Source: Vibrio celticus (GTDB taxonomy: Bacteria > Pseudomonadota > Gammaproteobacteria > Enterobacterales > Vibrionaceae). Taken from it: a stretch of DNA of 64,000 bases. Of the stretch, positions 20,101-34,684 are shown piece after piece (within the stretch, counting starts at the first letter, position 1; each line of letters starts with the position of its first letter). The notes beneath the pieces were generated by a model. The model saw only the letters and a list, made by a program, of their open reading frames with translations. It ran no database searches and was not told the origin of the DNA. Made by a program: the position numbers and the translations under genes. The stretch lies in assembly GCF_024347335.1 (NCBI RefSeq), contig NZ_AP025463.1, positions 3,038,001 to 3,102,000 of the forward strand, in the 5' to 3' direction.

Positions 20101-21657
20101 TCGCCACCGCCACACCACGATATCTACTCAATCGAAGATTTGGCTCAGCTGATCTACGATCTGAAAAACGCGAACCGTAACGGTCGTGTCAACGTGAAGC
20201 TAGTATCAGAAGCTGGCGTAGGTACGATTGCATCGGGTGTAGCGAAAGCGAAAGCTGACGTGGTACTTATCGCAGGTTTTGATGGTGGTACGGGTGCATC
20301 TCCGATGTCTTCTATCCGTCATACCGGTCTGCCTTGGGAGCTGGGTCTAGCGGAAACGCACCAAACACTACTGAAAAACGGCCTACGTAACCGTATCGTT
20401 GTTCAATCTGATGGTCAGATGAAAACACCACGTGATCTTGCAGTAGCAACGTTACTTGGCGCTGAAGAATGGGGCGTAGCAACAGCAGCTCTAGTGGTTG
20501 AAGGCTGTATCATGATGCGTAAGTGTCACAAGAATACATGTCCTGTTGGTATCGCTACACAGAACAAGACTTTGCGTGAACGTTTCGACGGCCGCGTAGA
20601 AGACGTAGTCACTTTCTTCCAATACATGGCTGAAGGTCTGCGTGAAGTAATGGCTGAACTTGGCTTCCGCTCTATCGATGAGATGGTTGGTCAATCGCAC
20701 AAACTTAAAGTTCGTGACGACATCGGTCACTGGAAGTACAAGAACCTAGATCTAACACCTGTACTGCACATTGAGCAGGCACGTGAAGAAGATGGTATCT
20801 ACAACCAGACGCAACAAAACCACAACCTAGAAGACGTTCTAGACCGCAAGTTGATTCAAGCTGCGATTCCAGCTCTTGAGAAAGGCGAAGCCGTGAATGC
20901 GAGCTTCCCTATCATCAACACGGACCGCTCTGCTGGTACCATGCTGTCGAACGAAATCTCGAAGGTTTACAAAGACCAAGGTTTACCACAGCCAATGAAC
21001 GTTAAGTTCCACGGTAGTGCAGGTCAATCGTTCGGTGCGTTCCTTGCGAAAGGCGTAAAATTCGAAGTAGAAGGCGACGCGAACGATTACTGGGGTAAAG
21101 GTCTGTCTGGCGGTACTTTGGTACTGTACCCAGATGCGAAATCTACTATCGTTGCTGAAGACAACATCGTTGTAGGTAACGTATGTTTCTACGGTGCGAC
21201 TTCAGGTGAGTCTTTCATTCGCGGTATGGCTGGCGAACGTTTCTGTGTTCGTAACTCTGGTGCGAAGGTTGTTGTTGAAGGCGTTGGTGACCACGGTTGT
21301 GAATACATGACTGGCGGTGTCGCGATTATCCTTGGCTCAACAGGTCGTAACTTTGCTGCTGGTATGAGTGGCGGTGTGGCTTATGTTTGGGATAAAGCGG
21401 GTGATTTCGAAACCAAGCTTAACTCTGAACTTGTAGACCTAGATCCAATTGAACAAGAAGATAAAGATCTTCTACTAGATATGCTAACGAAGCATGTTGA
21501 ATTCACAGGAAGTGAAGTTGCTCAGTCTTTCCTAGACAACTTTGAAGCAAGTGTTGCATCGCTAGTTAAAGTAATGCCACGCGACTACAAAGCGGTTCTT
21601 GAAAAACGTAAAGCTGAAGCACAACAGGCACAAACGGAAGAAGTGGAGGCAGTATAA
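17110..21657 (+). CDS. gltB: Glutamate synthase (NADPH) large subunit, first copy
   Basis: Large subunit of GOGAT, which makes two glutamates from glutamine and 2-oxoglutarate, 1515 aa. The amidotransferase nucleophile is Cys21 (EHDACGIGF); E. coli GltB is made with a short propeptide removed before this Cys, and that is likely here. The central and FMN domains (for example [17 protein letters not shown]) are intact, the [3Fe-4S] cysteines sit in CHKNTCPVG, and the C-terminal GXGXG-type beta-helix is present. It is clearly diverged from the second copy at 23555. Codon use is strongly biased to preferred codons (Arg mostly CGT), suggesting high expression. It overlaps gltD by one base (TAATG). 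Confidence 0.97.
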   Translation: MVDQEQNSQGLYTPELEHDACGIGFVAHLKNRKSHDVVTQALDMLARMEHRGGQGCDPCSGDGAGILLQKPHEFLLEEAVKLGIKLPSFEKYGVGVVLFPKDEYKRAQCRDILERNAQRLELEVIGYRELPTDNSMIGADPLSTEPQFEHVFISGGPGITPEELERKLYVLRNYTVRVCLESVSNIGDDFYINSMSYKTLVYKGQLTTEQVPQYFLDLQNPTMVTALALVHSRFSTNTFPRWRLAQPFRYIAHNGEINTVRGNLNWMKAREAILESDLFTQAEIDMLLPICQEGSSDSSNFDMALELLVLSGRTLPHALMMMIPEAWQENKNMDPTRRAFYQYHANVMEPWDGPASVCFTDGVQVGATLDRNGLRPSRYTVTKDDFLVMASESGVVEIAPENVEYRGRLQPGRIFVADLEQGRIISDEEVKDGIAKSQPYEKWVEENLLSLKKLPDASNEFNQPSPEKLLHKQQSFGVSSEEVNEIILPLAKTGYEPLSAMGADWPLAILSHQSQHLSNYFKQLFAQVTNPPIDPIRERMVMSLNTYLGKDQNLLAETPEHCQKVELESPVLSNSELEKLRAIDNEHLQSKTLDIVFQANGDQGKLERALKRICQYAEDAVIDGYSIILLTDRAVNSNHAAIPAMLAVGAVHHHLIRKGLRAKCDIVVETGDARETHHFATLIGYGANAVNPYLVIETIVELQRTKKLDPNVHPRELFDNYRKGVNGGLLKIFSKMGISTLQSYHGAQIFEALGVSKSVVEKYFTGTVSRIQGLTIDDIAREVLVRHRVGYPAREIPAQILDVGGVYQWKQRGEKHLFNPETISLLQESTRNKDYGQFKKYAKAVDDQGDNAATLRSQLDFIKNPAGSIPLAEVEPIENILKRFATGAMSFGSISHEAHSTLAVAMNRIGAKSNSGEGGEDPARFERKENGDWERSAIKQVASGRFGVTSYYLSNADELQIKMAQGAKPGEGGQLPGDKVDDWIGATRHSTPGVGLISPPPHHDIYSIEDLAQLIYDLKNANRNGRVNVKLVSEAGVGTIASGVAKAKADVVLIAGFDGGTGASPMSSIRHTGLPWELGLAETHQTLLKNGLRNRIVVQSDGQMKTPRDLAVATLLGAEEWGVATAALVVEGCIMMRKCHKNTCPVGIATQNKTLRERFDGRVEDVVTFFQYMAEGLREVMAELGFRSIDEMVGQSHKLKVRDDIGHWKYKNLDLTPVLHIEQAREEDGIYNQTQQNHNLEDVLDRKLIQAAIPALEKGEAVNASFPIINTDRSAGTMLSNEISKVYKDQGLPQPMNVKFHGSAGQSFGAFLAKGVKFEVEGDANDYWGKGLSGGTLVLYPDAKSTIVAEDNIVVGNVCFYGATSGESFIRGMAGERFCVRNSGAKVVVEGVGDHGCEYMTGGVAIILGSTGRNFAAGMSGGVAYVWDKAGDFETKLNSELVDLDPIEQEDKDLLLDMLTKHVEFTGSEVAQSFLDNFEASVASLVKVMPRDYKAVLEKRKAEAQQAQTEEVEAV

Positions 21658-23126
21658 TGGGTAAGCCTACTGGATTTTTAGAACACGGTCGTGAGCTTCC
21701 AAAGAAGCTCGACCCGTCAGTTCGAATTGAAGACAACAAAGAGTTCGTACTCAACGAAGAGTTTGGTGAAAAGATCAATACTCAAGCCTCTCGTTGTATG
21801 GACTGTGGCGTACCTTTCTGTCACAACGGCTGTCCGATTGGTAACATCATCCCAGAATTCAATGATGCGGTTTACCGTGACAGCTGGGAAGAGGCTTGGA
21901 ACATTCTAAGCTCTACCAACAACTTCCCTGAGTTTACAGGTCGTGTTTGTCCTGCTCCTTGTGAAAGTGCCTGTGTTCTTGGTATCAACCAAGACCCAAT
22001 CACTATCTGTAATATCGAGAAAACGATTGTAGAAACTGCGTACCGTGAAGGGTACGCAAAGCCTAAAACACCACGCTCTCGCACAGGTAAAACTGTCGCA
22101 ATTATCGGTTCAGGCCCTGCTGGTCTAGCCGCAGCTGAGCAGCTAAACAGCGCTGGTCACTCTGTAACGGTATTTGAACGTGACGAGAAAGTCGGTGGTC
22201 TACTTCGCTTCGGTATCCCAGATTTCAAACTGGGTATGGACGTAATTGATCGTAAGATCAACCTAATGGCTGAAGCAGGCGTTGAGTTTAAAGTTAACCA
22301 ACACATCGGTGTTGATGTTAATGCTCAACAGTTACGCCAAGAGTTTGATGTGGTATTGCTAACGGGTGGTTCTACGGTTCCACGCGACTTACCAATCCCA
22401 GGTCGTGAGCTAGAAGGCGTTCACTTTGCCATGGAATTTCTTGGTCAAAACAACCGCCGTGCTAACGACTTAGACCTTAAGACAGAAGAGATTCACGCTA
22501 AAGATAAGCACATTGTGGTTATCGGTGGTGGTGATACTGGTTCTGACTGTGTGGGCACATCAAACCGTCATAAGGCAGCAAGTATTACTCAGGTTGAGAT
22601 CATGCCGATCCCACCAGAGAAGCGCCCTGCAAACATGCCTTGGCCTCAATACCCAATGATCATGAAAACCACAACTTCTCACGAAGAAGGTTGTGAGCGT
22701 CACTGGAACATCTTAACCAAAGAGTTCATCGGTAACGAGCAAGGTCAAGTGACGGGTCTACGTATTGCTGACATCGTTTGGCAAGATGCGAAACCAGGTG
22801 AGCGTCCAGGCTTTGATGAAGTAGCGAACTCTGAACGTGTTATTCCTTGTGACATGGCATTCCTCGCAATGGGCTTCTTACACCCGGAGCCAACCGGCGT
22901 GCTTGCTCAACTAGACATTAAACTGGACGAGCGCGGTAACGTCGCTTCTGAAGGTTTTGCAACGAACCAGAAAGGCGTTTTCGCTGCTGGTGATATGCGT
23001 ACTGGTCAATCTCTAGTTGTACGTTGTATTAATGAAGGTCGTGAATGTGCAATTGCCATTGATGACTTCTTAATGGGTAACTCAAACTTAGAAGCGAAAG
23101 CTGATTCACTCATGCTTTCCGCATAA
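21657..23126 (+). CDS. gltD: Glutamate synthase small subunit, first copy
   Basis: FAD and NADPH-binding small subunit that feeds electrons to GltB, 489 aa. The N-terminal cysteine clusters RCMDCGVPFCHNGCP and CPAPCESAC bind [4Fe-4S] centres. Two nucleotide-binding folds follow: [15 protein letters not shown] near residue 150 (FAD) and VVIGGGDTGSDCVGTS near residue 290 (NADPH). The ATG shares one base with the gltB stop, so the two are translationally coupled. A strong terminator follows at 23196. It differs considerably from the second small subunit at 28035 (for example CVGTSNRHKA against [10 protein letters not shown]). Confidence 0.96.
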   Translation: MGKPTGFLEHGRELPKKLDPSVRIEDNKEFVLNEEFGEKINTQASRCMDCGVPFCHNGCPIGNIIPEFNDAVYRDSWEEAWNILSSTNNFPEFTGRVCPAPCESACVLGINQDPITICNIEKTIVETAYREGYAKPKTPRSRTGKTVAIIGSGPAGLAAAEQLNSAGHSVTVFERDEKVGGLLRFGIPDFKLGMDVIDRKINLMAEAGVEFKVNQHIGVDVNAQQLRQEFDVVLLTGGSTVPRDLPIPGRELEGVHFAMEFLGQNNRRANDLDLKTEEIHAKDKHIVVIGGGDTGSDCVGTSNRHKAASITQVEIMPIPPEKRPANMPWPQYPMIMKTTTSHEEGCERHWNILTKEFIGNEQGQVTGLRIADIVWQDAKPGERPGFDEVANSERVIPCDMAFLAMGFLHPEPTGVLAQLDIKLDERGNVASEGFATNQKGVFAAGDMRTGQSLVVRCINEGRECAIAIDDFLMGNSNLEAKADSLMLSA

Positions 23127-23195
23127 TATTTCTCGGGCTAACGTCGATGACGTTAACCTAGAGGAAAAGCAACACCCTTCCTAACTTTTATATTT

Positions 23196-23222
23196 GGCTA
23201 GCACTCGATGCTAGCCTTTTTT
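23196..23222 (+). terminator. Terminator after the first gltBD
   Basis: Stem GGCTAGCA (23196-23203) with TGCTAGCC (23209-23216), a 5-nt loop and a following run of six Ts. It closes the first gltBD operon and separates it from the second. Confidence 0.92.
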
Positions 23223-23425
23223 CTATCTGGCATTTGTCGTTTTCAAAATCATTCTGTTGTATATGTTAAATCTCGTTAACATCCACCTTATATATCTCAT
23301 TGATATCCATCGACTATTTTAGATTATTAAGTGGCTAATCGCGTTTATGCATGATAATTAACCATGAACTTGACCTTAAACACAATTAGCTATACGTTGT
23401 AAAGCTGGTGAAAATAAAACCAATA

Positions 23426-23443
23426 GGTTTTGTTAACACAACC
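23426..23443 (+). promoter_or_regulatory. Candidate operator palindrome upstream of the second gltB
   Basis: GGTTTTGTTAACACAACC is an 18-bp inverted repeat with one mismatch, 112 bp before the gene. It could bind a dimeric regulator, but I do not know which. Confidence 0.35.
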
Positions 23444-23554
23444 AATAACGTTTTAACTGGCTAAAGCAAACTATCAGTTTATAAAAAACAACAAGTATAT
23501 GAATAGTTAGTCATTTACTGTCTGGATGACAGAGAAGCAAAAGGGAGAATTGCA

Positions 23555-29447
<5,893 letters not shown>

Positions 29448-29486
29448 TTAATCTAAGGTTTCCTTTATTACTCAGTTCGTTACTAT

Positions 29487-29518
29487 AAAAAAAGGATCCA
29501 ATGATGGATCCTTTTTTT
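29487..29518 (+). terminator. Terminator after the second gltBD
   Basis: Perfect 14-bp stem from AAAAAAAGGATCCA (29487-29500) and TGGATCCTTTTTTT (29505-29518) with loop ATGA. The T-run makes it an efficient rho-independent terminator. Confidence 0.93.
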
Positions 29519-29624
29519 AATTAGATACGTTTATCACAAGCATAACGAAAATACGTAAAACAATCGCAAACAAGCCAATACCTATAACTACAATTAAAAC
29601 TAAAACAACGCCATAGGAAACACT

Positions 29625-30053
29625 ATGAAAAAAGCCGCTCTCCTCTCTCTATCTCTTTTGACTTTAACCGCTTGCAGCCAAGGAATCACGGACATGAAAG
29701 ACAGAACTTCATCACCTTGTGGAGACAAACCAAACTGCGTATCAACTCAAGATGACCGTGAGCAGCACGCATTGGCCGCGTTTGAGTTATCAGATTCAGC
29801 GAGCTTAGATGCGATTGAGCAGGTTGCGCTAACCTTACCGGGATCGAAAACCGCGAGTAAAACAGAAGATTATCTGCGTGTTGAATGCACCTCCCGCATC
29901 ATGCGTTTTGTCGATGACTTAGAACTTAAAATCACCGATGGCAAATTGATCGTGCGTTCAGAGTCTCGTACTGGCCATTCTGATTTTGGCGTAAACCGAA
30001 AACGAGCTGAACAACTTCGTGCTAGCTTAAAAAGCGAAGGCCTAATCAAATAG
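29625..30053 (+). CDS. DUF1499 family lipoprotein
   Basis: 142 aa with a signal sequence and lipobox LTAC (Cys17), so a lipidated envelope protein. The motif SSPCGDKPNCVSTQ, the central RVECTSRIMRFVDDLEL and the C-terminal RSESRTGHSDFGVNRKRAEQ are typical of DUF1499 proteins. Their function is unknown. The gene has its own 5' region after the gltD terminator. A 12-bp inverted repeat (30087-30129) without a T-run lies between it and mtnN. Confidence 0.85.
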   Translation: MKKAALLSLSLLTLTACSQGITDMKDRTSSPCGDKPNCVSTQDDREQHALAAFELSDSASLDAIEQVALTLPGSKTASKTEDYLRVECTSRIMRFVDDLELKITDGKLIVRSESRTGHSDFGVNRKRAEQLRASLKSEGLIK

Positions 30054-30180
30054 ATAAAAGAATACGCAGATAAATCGCTGCTATTCGGATGAGAAGTGCC
30101 TCTGGGCAGTCGCTCGACACTTCTTATCCATGCTACAATTTCGCTCTACTGTTTAAATATTATTTATTAAGAGACTACAC

Positions 30181-30876
30181 ATGAAAATCGGCATCATTGG
30201 CGCAATGGAGCAAGAAGTTGCGATCCTAAAAGCAGCAATTTCAGACATTACTGAAGTTAATAAAGGCGGTTGTACCTTTTTCTCTGGTCAGCTAAATGGT
30301 GTTGACGTTGTTTTGCTTCAATCTGGCATTGGTAAAGTAGCAGCGGCTGTTGGTACTTCAATCCTACTAAGCGAATACCAACCAGATGTCGTTCTCAACA
30401 CGGGCTCTGCTGGCGGTTTTGATTCAACACTGAACCTTGGCGATGTGGTTATCTCAACTGAAGTTCGACACCACGATGCAGACGTTACAGCTTTCGGTTA
30501 CGAAATCGGCCAAATGGCAGGTCAACCTGCAGCGTTCAAAGCTGACGACAAACTGATGGCTGTTGCTGAACAAGCACTAGCACAAATGGAAGATAAGCAC
30601 GCTGTTCGCGGTCTTATCTGTACTGGCGACGCATTTGTTTGCACAGCAGAACGTCAAGAGTTCATCCGTAAGCACTTCCCATCAGTGGTTGCTGTAGAGA
30701 TGGAAGCATCGGCTATAGCTCAAGCTTGTCACCAATTCCAAGTACCATTCGTGGTTGTTCGTGCAATATCTGACGTTGCAGACAAAGAATCACCAATGAG
30801 CTTCGAAGAGTTCCTGCCACTAGCAGCACAAAGCTCTTCTGAAATGGTTATCAAGATGGTTGCCCTACTAAAGTAA
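30181..30876 (+). CDS. mtnN: 5'-methylthioadenosine/S-adenosylhomocysteine nucleosidase
   Basis: Pfs/MtnN cleaves methylthioadenosine and S-adenosylhomocysteine, recycling methionine and giving S-ribosylhomocysteine, the precursor of the autoinducer AI-2. It has 231 aa (E. coli 232). Characteristic segments are [16 protein letters not shown] with the catalytic Glu near residue 12, [19 protein letters not shown] with the ribose-binding Glu, and RAISDVAD with the catalytic Asp near residue 197. A likely -10 TACAAT sits at 30134-30139. Only 10 nt separate it from cbiB, so mtnN, cbiB and btuF probably form one operon. Confidence 0.97.
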   Translation: MKIGIIGAMEQEVAILKAAISDITEVNKGGCTFFSGQLNGVDVVLLQSGIGKVAAAVGTSILLSEYQPDVVLNTGSAGGFDSTLNLGDVVISTEVRHHDADVTAFGYEIGQMAGQPAAFKADDKLMAVAEQALAQMEDKHAVRGLICTGDAFVCTAERQEFIRKHFPSVVAVEMEASAIAQACHQFQVPFVVVRAISDVADKESPMSFEEFLPLAAQSSSEMVIKMVALLK

Positions 30877-30886
30877 GCGACTAGAC

Positions 30887-31840
30887 ATGCAAACACTGTT
30901 TGATCAGGTATTTGCAAATGGCGTGCTCCTTGTAATGTGGGGAGCACTGCTTTTTCATTTAATTTTACCTATCCCCCATGCCGCACTTCCCACTACCTTA
31001 TGGCATAGGTTTGCTGAACTTTTAGCAAGCAAGGTTAATAACAATCAAAATTATTCCCAAAGCTTAATCTCAGGCACTTTAGCTTGGGGGTTAATGGTCT
31101 TGCCGGCTCTGGTAATTCTATTAGCACTGCAACCATTGGTTTGGCAATCTCAACTGTTTGAATTAGCACTGTTATTACTGGCGATTGATTGGCGTAACAA
31201 TGAAAAGTTGGCTAATCAGTTGATCAAAGCTCTTGGCCGAGAAGATAAAGCCACGGCTCGCCAGTTATTGGCGCCGATTGTTAATCGTCAAACTGAATCA
31301 CTGTCATCACTTGGGCTTGGCAAAGCCGCTGCTGAAACTATCATCATGGGTTACGCTCGTAATGTGGTTTGTGTTTTATTCTGGTACTCCATTGGTGGTG
31401 GAATCGCCGCTTTAATGTATCGCCTAATTGTCGAATTAGCGCGAGCGTGGTCACCAAGCCGTAAACGATTTTCTCCATTCGGCTCAACGGCAATCAAGAT
31501 TGTCGCTATCCTAGAATTCATACCCATGCGCTTATTTGCTTTGATGATCGTATGTGGTGATAAAGCAACGCACACATTTAAAATGATGCTAGTCCAAAGT
31601 CGCTCTTGGCCACTACCCGGCCCAGCCTGGTTGATCACGGCTGTTGGCAACAAGCTTGAGCTATCATTGGGCGGACCTGCAATTTACGACAATACCAAAG
31701 CCATTCGTGCAAAATTAGGCGGCAGAATCGCTCCATCAGCCCTGCATTTGTCTCAGGTTCAAAAGCTGGTTTTTGGCCGCATCGCTATCTGGATATTCTT
31801 ACAAAGCCTAGTCTTACTATTTGTTCACCAAGGGATTTAG
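30887..31840 (+). CDS. cbiB: CobD/CbiB family cobalamin biosynthesis protein
   Basis: Integral membrane protein of 317 aa, related to CobD/CbiB, which attaches the aminopropanol arm to adenosylcobyric acid. Several hydrophobic segments (about 10-30, 60-85, 90-105, 160-185, 295-312) and the motifs ATARQLLAPIVNRQTESLS and LSLGGPAIYD support the family. Vibrio members are rather diverged, so enzymatic activity is probable but not certain. It follows mtnN by 10 nt and its stop abuts the btuF start, placing it with B12 salvage. Confidence 0.85.
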   Translation: MQTLFDQVFANGVLLVMWGALLFHLILPIPHAALPTTLWHRFAELLASKVNNNQNYSQSLISGTLAWGLMVLPALVILLALQPLVWQSQLFELALLLLAIDWRNNEKLANQLIKALGREDKATARQLLAPIVNRQTESLSSLGLGKAAAETIIMGYARNVVCVLFWYSIGGGIAALMYRLIVELARAWSPSRKRFSPFGSTAIKIVAILEFIPMRLFALMIVCGDKATHTFKMMLVQSRSWPLPGPAWLITAVGNKLELSLGGPAIYDNTKAIRAKLGGRIAPSALHLSQVQKLVFGRIAIWIFLQSLVLLFVHQGI

Positions 31841-31841
31841 A

Positions 31842-32711
31842 GTGAAACCTTCAGCACTTGTTACAAGCCTTACTCTTTTGTCTTCCAGCTTATGGCTGCC
31901 TTTATCATTTGCACAAGAAACATCGCTGATTCCAGAAAAAGTACAGCCAGCTCAACGCGTAATAAGCCTTGCTCCTCACGCCACTGAACTCGCGTACAGT
32001 GCTGGCTTAGGTGATAACCTTGTTGCGGTAAGTGAGCGGAGTGATTACCCACCACAAGCAGACCAGCTTGAAAAAGTGGCAAACTATCAAGGCATCAAGG
32101 TTGAGAAGATCATCGCACTGCAACCTGATTTGATTCTTGCGTGGCCAGCGGGGAACCCGCCCAGAGAGCTCGCGAAACTAGAGCAATTTGGTTTTAATAT
32201 TTACTACTCCAAGACCAAAAGCCTAGACAGTATCGCAACCAATATTGAACAACTGAGCCAATACGCTAGCGATCCAAGTATTGGCGAAAATAACGCTCAG
32301 CAATACAGAGAGCAGCTCAACGCCTTGAGACTAAAATACAAAGATGCCGAGCCAGTAAACTACTTCTACCAACTCAGTGAAAAGCCGATCATCACTGTTG
32401 CTCAAGGACACTGGCCAAGTGAGGTGTTTGAGTTTTGTGGTGGACACAATATTTTTGAAGACAGCGCCTCCCCTTATCCGCAAGTTGGTATTGAACAAGT
32501 TGTATTAAGAAAACCGCAAGTGATCTTCACTTCTCAGCACGCGATTGAGAATGGAACCATGTGGCAAACATGGGAAGATGAAATCCCAGCAGTCGCTCAA
32601 AATCAGATTTGGTCGCTCAATTCAGACTGGATTAATCGCCCGACAACAAGAACTTTGAAAGCGATCCAACAAGTGTGCGATTTCTTCGATAGAGCTAGGC
32701 AAAATCACTAA
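31842..32711 (+). CDS. btuF: Periplasmic vitamin B12-binding protein BtuF
   Basis: Substrate-binding protein of the BtuCDF vitamin B12 ABC importer, 289 aa. A signal peptide ends at SFAQ (about residue 25). The fold begins RVISLAPHATELAYSAGLGD, followed by AVSERSDYP and LQPDLILAWPAGNP, as in class III binding proteins. I choose the GTG at 31842, preceded by AGGG and one base beyond the cbiB stop; an upstream TTG would remove the signal peptide from the N-terminus. Genes for BtuC and BtuD are not in this window. Confidence 0.93.
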   Translation: MKPSALVTSLTLLSSSLWLPLSFAQETSLIPEKVQPAQRVISLAPHATELAYSAGLGDNLVAVSERSDYPPQADQLEKVANYQGIKVEKIIALQPDLILAWPAGNPPRELAKLEQFGFNIYYSKTKSLDSIATNIEQLSQYASDPSIGENNAQQYREQLNALRLKYKDAEPVNYFYQLSEKPIITVAQGHWPSEVFEFCGGHNIFEDSASPYPQVGIEQVVLRKPQVIFTSQHAIENGTMWQTWEDEIPAVAQNQIWSLNSDWINRPTTRTLKAIQQVCDFFDRARQNH

Positions 32712-32785
32712 CTATTTGCTGCATTTTTTCGTACAATTCGCCACCGACCTGTCCCTACAATTTTAACTATAAGAGCACCAGTATC

Positions 32786-33403
32786 ATGGACTCCATGCTG
32801 CTTTATATTATCGATTTATTTGGCACTGCCATCTTTGCCGTCTCAGGCGTATTTGTCGCTGGCCGTCTTAAGATGGATCCCTTTGGCGTCGCCGTTCTAG
32901 GCAGTGTAACCGCGATTGGCGGCGGTACAATTCGTGACATGGCATTGGGTGCAACTCCCGTGTTTTGGATCATCGATACCACCTACCTTTGGGTTATCAT
33001 CATCACCTGTTTGCTGACCATGATTATTGTAAGACGCCCGAAACGTCTTGCTTGGTGGATATTGCCGGTATGTGATGCGATTGGCCTAGCGGTGTTTGTT
33101 GGCATTGGTGTAGAAAAAGCGCTTATCTATCAAGATTCAGCATTAGTGGCCATCATCATGGGTGTCATCACCGGTTGCGGTGGCGGTATTATCCGTGACG
33201 TACTTGCTCGTGAAGTGCCCATGATCTTAAGAAGTGAAGTCTACGCGACCGCTTGTATTATTGGTGGCGCTTTCCATACCATGGCGATCAGCATGGGGCA
33301 CGACTCAGAAACTGCATTTCTGGCCGGCGTATTCTCAACGCTATTGATCAGGCTTGGCGCTATTCGTTGGCATTTATCATTGCCGACCTTCGCCATCAAA
33401 TAA
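32786..33403 (+). CDS. yicG: UPF0126 (TRIC-like) inner membrane protein
   Basis: 205 aa, almost entirely hydrophobic with about seven membrane helices. Two similar halves each contain the family glycine motif: AIGGGTIRDMALG near residue 50 and ITGCGGGIIRDVLA near residue 135. This internal repeat is typical of UPF0126, related to trimeric intracellular cation (TRIC) channels. The physiological substrate is unknown in bacteria; amino acid uptake has been suggested for some members. It ends about 97 nt before the IS630 element. Confidence 0.88.
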   Translation: MDSMLLYIIDLFGTAIFAVSGVFVAGRLKMDPFGVAVLGSVTAIGGGTIRDMALGATPVFWIIDTTYLWVIIITCLLTMIIVRRPKRLAWWILPVCDAIGLAVFVGIGVEKALIYQDSALVAIIMGVITGCGGGIIRDVLAREVPMILRSEVYATACIIGGAFHTMAISMGHDSETAFLAGVFSTLLIRLGAIRWHLSLPTFAIK

Positions 33404-33514
33404 GCTATCTTTACAAAGTGAAAGGCTCCGCAAAGGAGCTCCCCAACACAATTATTATGCTCTCGCGTTACACGTGCGAGCATAGCTAAAAATACCTAAT
33501 ACCAATTCCATTAA

Positions 33515-34091
33515 TTAACTTATCAATCTAGTCCAGTCTCTAAAGCAGAGAGATTGGACTCTGCGTTTATCTTCACAAAAACTGTTCCAAGCTTCGCACA
33601 CCGAGTTCACTATATCGTTATAGTTCTCAAAACACCGATTCGCTAACCTGTACTGACGAAGCCATTGCCAAACTTGCTCTATTGGGTTTAATTCTGGTGA
33701 ATAGGGCGGGATATGGATTATCGTGATGTTCTTAAAGTGATTGGCTAAGTGTGTTTGATGCCAGCTTGCTTGATCCATAATAATCACTGAGTGTTTACCA
33801 ATAGGTGTCGCCGTTGAGATCAATTCAAGGTGCTTCGTCATGGCTTCCATGTTGCTTAGCGGTGAAACAATCGCTTCAGCTTCGCCCGTATTGACACAAA
33901 TAGCTCCAAACAAATAAGCGTACTCAAATTGCTGCTGTTGAACGGCTCTAGGTCGAGTTCCTTTTTCAGCCCAAATCTTGGTTGTGGTATTGCGCTGACC
34001 AAATCTAGCTTCGTCTTGAAACCAAACAAGTACTTCTTGTAAGTGGATATGGCCAGGGATCTTAAGGATCGTTTCTATTTGGAATTTTTTT
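33515..34091 (-). CDS. IS630 transposase, C-terminal DDE part
   Basis: Second part of the transposase, open from the A-run at 34091-34085 to the TAA at 33515. It has no start with a ribosome site and depends on a shift from the upstream frame. In frame it reads FQIETILKIPGH, then the catalytic residues in order: Asp in WFQDEARFG, Asp in VIIMDQASWH and Glu in SPELNPIEQVW. The DDE triad therefore looks intact. A TTG at 33913 could start a shorter product lacking the first Asp. Either a programmed shift or slippage makes the full protein, or the gene is inactivated by one extra base. Confidence 0.85.
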
Positions 34092-34538
34092 AAAAGACTC
34101 TTGGGTTTCTTCTGATTGTTTTGGGTGCTTTGAACGCGTTGTTATCCAGCTCAAGTTAAGTTCATGCAACAAGCGGTATATACCGGATGGTTGGTAAGAA
34201 ACGTCAAATTCATCAAAGATGAATTGTGCGATATCACTCCCTTGTAAACGCCCACCTTCAGGTTTTATCGCATTTGAAGTGACGTATTCTTTAAGGTGTG
34301 CTTTTTGCTCAGTAGTCAGTCTGGAAGGCCTTCCCGTATGAGGTTTTTCTGTTAGTCCCTCAACGCCATAATCGAGATAGGCTTTTATCCATTTGTTCAC
34401 ACTAAGACGACTGACTTTAAGAAATGAAGCGATTTCAGTTCGATTTTTACCATCAATAAAGTGAGATGCGGCGAGTAATCTTAGTCTTAACCTAGCGTTG
34501 GAGGTTGTGCTGATAAGTTTTGATAAATCTGAGTTCAT
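34062..34538 (-). CDS. IS630 transposase, N-terminal DNA-binding part
   Basis: 158 aa from ATG at 34538, with AGGAG 7 nt before it. It contains a helix-turn-helix (RTEIASFLKVSRLSVNKWIK, about residues 34-53) and a second winged segment, and runs into WITTRSKHPKQSEETQESFKK. At that point the A7 run occurs, after which this frame reads IPNRNDP and stops. The other frame continues as the catalytic domain. The sum of the two parts is about 340 aa, usual for IS630 transposases. Confidence 0.88.
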   Translation of the reverse strand: MNSDLSKLISTTSNARLRLRLLAASHFIDGKNRTEIASFLKVSRLSVNKWIKAYLDYGVEGLTEKPHTGRPSRLTTEQKAHLKEYVTSNAIKPEGGRLQGSDIAQFIFDEFDVSYQPSGIYRLLHELNLSWITTRSKHPKQSEETQESFKKIPNRNDP

Positions 34539-34684
34539 ATAGACTCCTTTCAGAGTCCATATTAGATCACAAATTTAATGGAATTGGTATAACTTGGTTC
34601 AAAGCTTTAGTTTCAAGTCTAGAGAATGGATTGCGTTTCAGGTAAGTTGAAACAATCATTCCCAACTTTCATGAATATAACCCA

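Larger units (their letters stand above)
23127..23554 (+). other. Intergenic region between the two gltBD operons
   Basis: 428 bp. It starts with the terminator of the first operon, then about 320 bp of AT-rich DNA with no credible ORF. An 18-bp near-palindrome at 23426-23443 is a candidate operator (separate entry). AAGGGAG 6 nt before the ATG at 23555 is the ribosome site of the second gltB. I could not assign a confident promoter. Confidence 0.5.
33500..34589 (-). mobile_element. IS630-family insertion sequence
   Basis: The ends, TACCAATTCCATTAA (33500-33514) and its exact complement at 34575-34589, are 15-bp perfect terminal inverted repeats. The outermost TA on each side is probably the duplicated target, giving an element of about 1,086 bp. 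It encodes one transposase split by a frameshift at a 7-A run. It lies between yicG and a LysR gene and has no passenger genes. Perfect ends suggest a fairly recent insertion. Confidence 0.92.

Noticed and set aside
30087..30129. 12-bp inverted repeat between the DUF1499 gene and mtnN as a terminator or small RNA
   Set aside because: It lacks a T-run and any promoter-terminator pair; recorded only as a structure.
33404..33499. Inverted repeat TATGCTC...GAGCATA after yicG as a terminator
   Set aside because: The stem is interrupted and no T-run follows on the plus strand, so I do not call it a terminator.
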